Positions 4,909-9,453 of a DNA stretch of 9,453 nt are shown one piece after another (position 1 is the first letter of the stretch; every line of letters starts with the position of its first letter). Origin of the DNA: an uncultured Campylobacter sp. (GTDB lineage: Bacteria > Campylobacterota > Campylobacteria > Campylobacterales > Campylobacteraceae); contig NZ_CAJPMA010000068.1 of NCBI RefSeq assembly GCF_905371695.1, forward strand, positions 1 through 9,453, read 5' to 3'. The notes beneath the pieces were generated by a model that was not told the DNA's origin, made no database searches, and saw only the letters and a program-made list of their open reading frames with translations. The position numbers were made by a program, and so were the translations under genes.

Positions 4909-6144
4909 TTGTTTCTCGCCGTTGGTGCGTTATTTGCATTTGGTGCTCTAGCTCAAGCAGGCGAGATAAAAGCAAGCGACTCGCCCTTTGGTTACGCTAG
5001 CATTGGAGCAGAGCAAAATTTTGGCGGATACGCCGGCAAAGAGAGTAAAGAAGTCGTCGTAAAAGATAGGCAAGAGCTCGTAAAATACGCTCAAATGGGT
5101 GGTTACGTCATCTATGTGGATGGGCTCATAGACCTTAGCGAAGGCAAGATCCCACAAAATGGCAATAGCGATGGGCTGGATAAATTTATAAGTGAGATTA
5201 GCGGTGGCGAGTTTAGCTCTTATGCCAAATTTATGCAGGCTTACGGCGCTTCATGCCGTGCAAATTTAGACGGTTCGCAAGATCCAAAGCTAGCAGCGCT
5301 TCGCAAAAATTTAGCCAACGAGTGGAAAAAGCTCATCGTAGTGCCGGTAGCTAGCAACACCACAATAATCGGCTTAGGCGAAAACTCAGGCATAAAAGGC
5401 GGCTCGCTTTTGTTAAAAAATGTCCAAAATATCGCGATCCGCAATATGAAGATCGAAGATGCTTTTGATCCATTTCCAGATATACAAAAAAATGACGGCT
5501 TTAATGCGCAATATGATAGCGTCAGCATAGAGTCAAGCAAAAACATCTGGGTAGATCACTGCCATTTTAAGGACACGGTCGAGCTTGGTCATGTGCATTT
5601 AGCAGGTGGAGAGCTTATTAAATGGCAAACTTATGACGGACTATGCGACATTAAGGGGGATAGTGCGGCTATCACGATCTCGCACAACATCTTTGAAAAC
5701 CACGACAAAACGATGTTAATTGGCTCAAGAGACTCGGACGGCAGTAGCGAAACAAGGACGATAACGGTCGCTCATAACATTTTTGACAACTGCGCGCAAC
5801 GCCTACCTATGGCACGCAATGCAAAGGTGCACGTCTATAACAACTTTTATGACTCAAAAGATTGCTTCTATGACCAAAAATACGCCATTGGCGTGCGCTT
5901 TGGCTCGCTAATATACGCTCAAAACAACTACTTTACAAATGGCGTCAAGATAAGCTACAAGTGTAACAAAGGCACCATTTTTGAAAGCGGCAACATAGAC
6001 CTTTCAAAAAAAGGTAGCGTTTGCGAAAAACTAACCAAGCCGCCATTTGAGCCTCCATATAAATTTGAGCTCCTCAAAGCCTCAAATGTCCAAAACGAGG
6101 TAAATAAAAACGCCGGCACCGGCAAACTAGACGTTGCTAAATAA
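4909..6144 (+). CDS. Secreted pectate lyase, polysaccharide lyase family 1 (start frameshifted)
   Basis: Family PL1 enzymes cleave polygalacturonate by beta-elimination using calcium and a catalytic Arg, on a right-handed parallel beta-helix. Counting from TTG 4909 (411 codons), the family landmarks are NIWVDHCHF (212-220), YDGLCDIKGD (242-251) with acidic residues of the calcium site, SHNIFENHDKTMLIG (258-272), and RLPMAR (298-303), the RxPxxR motif whose first Arg is the family's catalytic base. Length and motif order are normal, so the catalytic domain looks intact. Residues 1-17 form the core of a signal peptide ending near ALA, without its basic N-region. The natural start is probably ATG 4895, from which a one-base deficit in an A5 tract shifts the frame; restored, the protein would have 416 residues. 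As written, expression would need a weak TTG start at 4909. Codon choice (more GCT/GCA, fewer GCG) differs from the neighbours, suggesting transfer. Confidence 0.85.
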   Translation: MFLAVGALFAFGALAQAGEIKASDSPFGYASIGAEQNFGGYAGKESKEVVVKDRQELVKYAQMGGYVIYVDGLIDLSEGKIPQNGNSDGLDKFISEISGGEFSSYAKFMQAYGASCRANLDGSQDPKLAALRKNLANEWKKLIVVPVASNTTIIGLGENSGIKGGSLLLKNVQNIAIRNMKIEDAFDPFPDIQKNDGFNAQYDSVSIESSKNIWVDHCHFKDTVELGHVHLAGGELIKWQTYDGLCDIKGDSAAITISHNIFENHDKTMLIGSRDSDGSSETRTITVAHNIFDNCAQRLPMARNAKVHVYNNFYDSKDCFYDQKYAIGVRFGSLIYAQNNYFTNGVKISYKCNKGTIFESGNIDLSKKGSVCEKLTKPPFEPPYKFELLKASNVQNEVNKNAGTGKLDVAK

Positions 6145-6154
6145 TTAAAAAGAG

Positions 6155-6192
6155 AAAAGGAAAATTTCGCCGAGTTTTTAAAATTTACGGCG
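6155..6192 (+). repeat. 38-bp direct repeat, right copy (before tkt)
   Basis: Identical to 4307-4344 and placed 11 bp after the lyase stop codon. It is in the same reading frame as the lyase, but separated from it by the TAA at 6142-6144. The copy is the right border of the probable insertion and lies just upstream of the tkt promoter. Confidence 0.95.
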
Positions 6193-6207
6193 GCGTTAAA
6201 AGCGTAA
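6157..6207 (+). pseudogene. Remnant C-terminal tail of the unknown gene, copy 2
   Basis: Sixteen codons and a TAA read KENFAEFLKFTAALKA. The gene at 3505-4359 ends KENFAEFLKFTAQARA at the same distance from its stop. Nothing of the rest of the gene is found upstream, where the lyase ends instead. This is a 3' stub, presumably the original end of the gene before the insertion, or the end of a diverged second copy. It has no start codon or ribosome site and should not be translated. Confidence 0.8.
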
Positions 6208-6220
6208 AATTTAAGCCGAA

Positions 6221-6232
6221 TTTTCGTATAAT
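6221..6232 (+). promoter_or_regulatory. Putative tkt promoter (-10 TATAAT)
   Basis: A perfect TATAAT (6227-6232) preceded by the T-rich TTTTCG is a strong Campylobacter-type -10. Transcription would begin near 6239, about 17 nt before the ATG and just upstream of the ribosome site AAGGAG (6245-6250). It lies outside the 38-bp repeat, so tkt would have kept its promoter after the insertion. Confidence 0.65.
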
Positions 6233-6255
6233 CGCATAAAAACTAAGGAGAGAAA

Positions 6256-8169
6256 ATGCTAAAAAAGATGGCGGATACGATAAGGTTTTTATGCGCGGAT
6301 ATGGTGCAGCAGGCAAACAGCGGGCATCCGGGCGCGCCGATGGGGCTAGCCGACGTCATGGTCGTGCTGGCTAAATTTCTAAATCACAATCCTAAAAATC
6401 CAAACTGGCTAAACCGCGATAGGCTCGTATTTAGCGGCGGTCACGCAAGCTCGCTCGTGTATAGCTTTTTGCATCTTAGCGGCTACGATCTTAGCCTCGA
6501 GGATCTAAAAAACTTCCGTCAGCTAGGCTCTAAAACCCCGGGTCACCCGGAGATACACACCAAAGGCGTCGAGGTCGCGACCGGACCGCTGGGGCAGGGC
6601 GTAGCAAACGCGGTGGGCTTTGCTATGGCGGCAAAATACGCGGCCAATCTACTAAACGAACCGGAAAACGCCGTCATCGATCATAAAATTTACTGCCTCT
6701 GCGGCGATGGAGACTTGCAGGAGGGTATCAGCTACGAGGCCTGTGCGGTCGCGGGCAATCTACACCTAGATAACCTCGTGCTGATCTACGACTCAAACAA
6801 CATCACGATCGAGGGCGACACGAGTATCGCTTGGAGCGAGGACGTGAAGGCGAGGTTCGAGGCTCAGGGCTGGGACGTAGCGCGTATCGACGGTCACGAC
6901 TACGATCAGATCGAGTTTGCGCTCGAGCAAGCCGCCGAAAAGGAGCGCCCGTATCTCATCATCGCAAACACTCGCATCGCAAAGGGCGCTGGCGAGTTAG
7001 AGGGCAGCCACCACAGCCACGGCGCGCCGCTTGGCGAGGAGATCATAAAGGCCGCTAAAATCGCGGCGGGCTTTGATCCTGAGCGTAAATTTGCTATTGA
7101 CGAGGACGTGCTGATTCGCTTCCGTGCCGCGATAGAAAAGGGCGACCTAGCCGAAGCTCAGTGGAACAAAAAAGTAGAAAATCTAAGCTCTGAAAGCAAA
7201 AATATGCTAAATTCGCTGCTAAATCCTGATTTTAGTAAGATAAATTTCCCTGATTTTAGCGGCAAAAAGCTAGCCACGCGCGATAGCAACGGCATCATCA
7301 TGAACGAGATCGCGCGTGCGCTGCCCGGCTTTATCGGCGGTAGCGCGGATCTGGCGCCGTCAAACAAAACCGAGCTAAAAGGCATGGGCGACTTCCCTAA
7401 CGGACGCAACATCCACTACGGCATCCGCGAGCACGCCATGGCCGCGATAAACAATGCTGTCGCTAGATACGGGCTTTTCTTGCCGTTTAGCGCGACGTTT
7501 TTTATATTTAGCGACTACCTTAAACCGGCTGCCCGCATCGCTTCGCTGATGAGCGTTAGGCACTTTTTTGTCTTTACGCACGACAGTATCGGCGTGGGCG
7601 AGGACGGCCCGACGCATCAGCCTATCGAGCAGCTTAGCACGCTTCGCGCGATGCCGAATTTTTATACGTTCCGCCCGGCCGACGGCAACGAAAACGCGCT
7701 TTGCTGGAAGGCGGCGTTAAATTTACGCGCTCCAAGCGCCTTCGTGCTAAGCCGCCAAGGCTTAGCTCCGCTTGAAAAAGGCGAATTTGGCGGCGTAGAA
7801 AACGGCGCGTATCTGCTAAAACGCGCGCAAAACGCCAAAATCACGCTAATATCTAGCGGTAGCGAAGTAGAGCTTTGCGTCAAAGCGGCTGAAATTTTAG
7901 CCGCTAAGGGTATCGGCGCGAACGTCGTATCCGCGCCGTGCTTTGACCTGCTTTGTGAGCAGCCGCGCGAGTACGTGGATAAAATTTTAGATCCGCAAAC
8001 CAAAATCATCGCCGTCGAAGCCGCAAGCGCGCTAGAGTGGTATAAATTTGCTGACGAAATCTACTCGATGAAGAGCTTTGGCGAGAGCGGCAAGGCGGGC
8101 GCATTGTTTGAATACTTCGGCTTCACGCCTGAAAAGATCGCGGAATTCGCGCAGGAAGCGGCGAAGTAA
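6256..8169 (+). CDS. tkt: Transketolase
   Basis: This 637-aa thiamine-diphosphate enzyme transfers two-carbon ketol units between sugar phosphates in the non-oxidative pentose phosphate pathway. In an organism that uses little sugar it mainly supplies ribose 5-phosphate and erythrose 4-phosphate. The N-terminal domain has GHPGAPMG (23-30), GGHAS (61-65), GHPE (96-99), GPLGQG (110-115) and the cofactor motif GDGDLQEG (150-157) through DSNNIT (179-184). The HSHG segment lies at 253-256. The pyrimidine domain has SADLAPSNKT (363-372), the cofactor-activating Glu in GIREHAM (Glu392) and FTHDSIGVGEDGPTHQP (440-456), followed by the usual C-terminal domain. Length is normal to slightly short for the family (about 650-670 aa). 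ATG 6256 follows AAGGAG by 5 nt and its own -10 box. In C. jejuni tkt directly follows ispA (from memory); here three genes intervene. Confidence 0.97.
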   Translation: MLKKMADTIRFLCADMVQQANSGHPGAPMGLADVMVVLAKFLNHNPKNPNWLNRDRLVFSGGHASSLVYSFLHLSGYDLSLEDLKNFRQLGSKTPGHPEIHTKGVEVATGPLGQGVANAVGFAMAAKYAANLLNEPENAVIDHKIYCLCGDGDLQEGISYEACAVAGNLHLDNLVLIYDSNNITIEGDTSIAWSEDVKARFEAQGWDVARIDGHDYDQIEFALEQAAEKERPYLIIANTRIAKGAGELEGSHHSHGAPLGEEIIKAAKIAAGFDPERKFAIDEDVLIRFRAAIEKGDLAEAQWNKKVENLSSESKNMLNSLLNPDFSKINFPDFSGKKLATRDSNGIIMNEIARALPGFIGGSADLAPSNKTELKGMGDFPNGRNIHYGIREHAMAAINNAVARYGLFLPFSATFFIFSDYLKPAARIASLMSVRHFFVFTHDSIGVGEDGPTHQPIEQLSTLRAMPNFYTFRPADGNENALCWKAALNLRAPSAFVLSRQGLAPLEKGEFGGVENGAYLLKRAQNAKITLISSGSEVELCVKAAEILAAKGIGANVVSAPCFDLLCEQPREYVDKILDPQTKIIAVEAASALEWYKFADEIYSMKSFGESGKAGALFEYFGFTPEKIAEFAQEAAK

Positions 8170-8180
8170 ATTCAACTTTC

Positions 8181-8216
8181 GGGGCGAGGTTAGGTTTAAA
8201 ATTTGCCCCAATTTTT
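8181..8216 (+). terminator. Possible tkt terminator
   Basis: GGGGC (8181-8185) pairs with GCCCC (8205-8209), followed by AATTTTTA. The stem is only 5 bp and the loop is long (19 nt), so this is weak, but its position 12 bp after the tkt stop and the T-run fit a terminator. Confidence 0.35.
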
Positions 8217-8301
8217 ACTTCTGCGTTAAATTCTACGGGCTTGGCTCGCGCAAAATTTATAAACTACTGAAATTTTAATAACCCGCAATTATCCGCCGAA
8301 C

Positions 8302-8315
8302 CGCTTGCGCAAGCG
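8302..8315. repeat. Perfect 14-bp palindrome
   Basis: CGCTTGCGCAAGCG reads the same on both strands. Without a loop it is more likely a DNA-level site, such as a dimeric regulator or methylation target, than an RNA hairpin. No known operator matches it, and chance is possible. Confidence 0.4.
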
Positions 8316-8420
8316 TTAGTAGCTTAAAGTCCGTACTTACGGCCATTTCACGTAAATTTGCGGTCTATCGAAAAATTTAAGGCGTGATTAAAATACGCTA
8401 CTCCGCGCCGCAAGGAGCGA

Positions 8421-8500
8421 GAGCGTCTGGTAGTGCCCACGCCCAACTCGGCTTTTTGCATTTATCGCCGCTTCCCGCTCTTTATATCGTACTACCGCTC
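8421..8500. repeat. Bulged long-range inverted repeat
   Basis: GAGCG (8421-8425) and GTAGT (8430-8434) can pair with ACTAC (8491-8495) and CGCTC (8496-8500), ten base pairs with a 4-nt bulge TCTG on one side, enclosing about 56 nt. It could close a structured RNA, or be chance. Confidence 0.3.
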
Positions 8501-8540
8501 GTTTGCCTTAAAATTTGAGTAAATTTTATGATTTTTCTGC

Positions 8541-8546
8541 TAAAAT
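8541..8546 (+). promoter_or_regulatory. Putative uppP promoter -10 box
   Basis: TAAAAT preceded by T-rich DNA (TTTTTCTGC) matches the other -10 boxes of this window. A start near 8553 would give a leader of about 85 nt before ATG 8638. Confidence 0.45.
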
Positions 8547-8637
8547 CGCGTCTTTACGATTTTTAAACCCGCGGCAAAAATCTCAAATCCGCCGCTAAAT
8601 TTGCGTAAAACGACTAAATTTTTAATCAAGGTATAAA

Positions 8638-9453
8638 ATGGAACTCTCGCATATCATCGTTTTAGCCCTAGTTCAGGGCATTAGCGAGTTTTTGCCCGTA
8701 TCTAGCTCGGCGCATCTAGTGCTGGTGCCAAAGCTGCTTGGTTGGGCGGATCAAGGACTAGCCTTTGACGTCGCCGTCCACGTAGGCACGCTGGTTGCGA
8801 TTTTGATTTACTTTAAAGACCGCATCGCCGCGCTTTTGAGAGATTTTTTCGCCTCGATCGCTCAAAAAAGGGCGGTCGGTCAAAGTACGCTCGTGTGGGC
8901 GACGGGTTTTGGCACAATCCCCGTGGGGCTGTTTGGCCTAGCCTTTGGCGACTTCATCGAGCAATACGCTAGAAACGGCGCTTTGATCGCTATTATGACC
9001 ATAGTTTTTGGATTAATTTTAGGCTTTGCCGACAAAAAAAGCGGCGCAAAGGACGAAGCCGCCATCACGATAAAAATCGCCCTAATCATCGGCCTAGCGC
9101 AGGCAATCGCGCTCATACCGGGCGTTTCTCGCTCGGGCGTGACTATGACTGCGGCGCTAATGCTCGGTTTTTCTCGAACGGCGAGCGCAAATTTTTCGTT
9201 TTTGCTCTCGATCCCGGTTATCGTGCTAGCAGGCGGTTTGGAGGCTCTTAAAGTCTTTAAGATACCCGATTCGCTGCCTTGGAGTGACCTTGCTATCGGC
9301 GCGGCGATTAGCGGCGTTAGCGCGTATCTTTGCGTGCGGCTATTTATGGCGATGTTGCAGCGCATTTCGATGATGCCGTTTGTGATTTATCGCTTGGTTT
9401 TGGGCGTATTTTTACTTTTTAGATTTTTAGTAGGTAATTTTGCGTTAATAATT
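8638..9453 (+). CDS. uppP: Undecaprenyl-diphosphatase (UppP/BacA), 3' end cut by window
   Basis: The frame is open from ATG 8638 to the window edge, 272 codons with no stop. UppP is a polytopic inner-membrane enzyme that dephosphorylates undecaprenyl diphosphate to recycle the lipid carrier for peptidoglycan and surface glycans; extra copies give bacitracin resistance. The first signature is QGISEFLPVSSSAHL (13-27), with Glu17 and the Ser cluster of the active site; Ser16 and Ala25 replace the more usual Thr and Gly. The second is PGVSRSG (161-167), with the catalytic Arg165. Several hydrophobic segments fit the family topology. CAAGGT (8627-8632) 5 nt upstream supports the start. The family is about 260-275 aa long, so only a few residues can be missing. 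Confidence 0.95.
   Translation, partial: MELSHIIVLALVQGISEFLPVSSSAHLVLVPKLLGWADQGLAFDVAVHVGTLVAILIYFKDRIAALLRDFFASIAQKRAVGQSTLVWATGFGTIPVGLFGLAFGDFIEQYARNGALIAIMTIVFGLILGFADKKSGAKDEAAITIKIALIIGLAQAIALIPGVSRSGVTMTAALMLGFSRTASANFSFLLSIPVIVLAGGLEALKVFKIPDSLPWSDLAIGAAISGVSAYLCVRLFMAMLQRISMMPFVIYRLVLGVFLLFRFLVGNFALII

Larger units (their letters stand above)
4345..6192. mobile_element. Probable inserted segment carrying lipoprotein and pectate lyase
   Basis: The segment lies between two exact 38-bp repeats of a gene's 3' end and separates ispA and the unknown gene from tkt. It carries a small lipoprotein gene with host-like codons and a PL1 lyase gene with different codon choice. No transposase, integrase, tRNA or terminal inverted repeat is visible, so entry by homologous recombination with related DNA, or a local duplication that kept only the tail, fits better than transposition. 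The exact edges are uncertain, and the lipoprotein gene may have a different origin from the lyase. This is inference from the repeat and composition. Confidence 0.55.
8170..8637. other. tkt-uppP intergenic region
   Basis: These 468 bp contain no credible gene, tRNA or repeat array. The only open frame entering it is a shadow of the tkt end. I see a weak terminator-like hairpin (8181-8216), a perfect 14-bp palindrome (8302-8315), a bulged long-range inverted repeat (8421-8500) and the uppP -10 box (8541-8546). The gap is long for this otherwise compact region and could hide a small RNA. Confidence 0.5.

Noticed and set aside
4345..6192. Insertion sequence or integrative element with its own recombinase
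   Set aside because: No transposase or integrase frame, no terminal inverted repeats and no tRNA at either edge; the 38-bp repeats are part of a gene tail, far longer than usual target-site duplications.
8078..8278. Plus-strand frame starting within the tkt end and running into the spacer
   Set aside because: Its first half overlaps the tkt C-terminus in another frame and the rest is AT-rich spacer without a ribosome site.
8880..9365. 161-aa minus-strand frame opposite uppP
   Set aside because: It is antisense to clear UppP motifs (PGVSRSG); a shadow frame.

Overview
The window reads as chromosomal DNA of an epsilonproteobacterium, most probably a Campylobacter from the relatively GC-rich oral group (C. 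rectus / C. showae / C. curvus-like). The evidence is AAATTT-rich spacers, TAAAAT/TATAAT -10 boxes without clear -35 boxes, and the gene order ybaB - PDZ protein - ispA - (insertion) - tkt. As I recall, C. jejuni has the same run as Cj1642-Cj1643-ispA-tkt, with ispA and tkt adjacent. The species assignment is inference. Every supported gene lies on the + strand.

Layout: 3-278 is the 3' end of an unrecognised gene. 311-655 is panD (aspartate decarboxylase, pantothenate/CoA pathway). 872-1180 is ybaB/ebfC (nucleoid-associated protein). 1402-2511 encodes an exported protein with two PDZ-like regions and a possibly dead trypsin-like domain. 2587-3489 is ispA-type prenyl synthase. 3505-4359 encodes a 284-aa protein of unknown function with a PH-like C-terminus. 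4407-4691 encodes a small putative lipoprotein. 4909-6144 encodes a family PL1 pectate lyase. 6256-8169 is transketolase. 8638 to the window end is uppP (undecaprenyl-diphosphatase), cut by the window edge. IspA-type prenyl diphosphates and UppP both belong to polyprenyl-lipid metabolism, and tkt feeds sugar phosphates into nucleotide and aromatic synthesis. This is mostly a housekeeping region.

The unusual part is 4345-6192. The last 38 bp of the unknown gene at 3505-4359 recur exactly, 1848 bp downstream, just before the tkt promoter, followed by an equivalent but diverged C-terminal tail and stop codon. The segment between the copies carries the lipoprotein and the pectate lyase. The lyase has visibly different codon choice and its own AT-rich promoter region. 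The simplest reading is that cargo was inserted at the 3' end of the unknown gene, leaving a tail remnant next to tkt. The lyase is also out of frame with its obvious ATG and ribosome binding site by one nucleotide in an A5 tract. One more A would restore a classical signal peptide, so the gene is a recent pseudogene, a phase-off copy, a gene using a weak TTG start, or carries a sequencing error. I see no transposase, CRISPR array, tRNA or rRNA.

The intergenic regions hold several hairpins and inverted repeats: around the ybaB promoter, across the ybaB stop codon, in the leader of the PDZ gene, and in the 468-bp gap between tkt and uppP.
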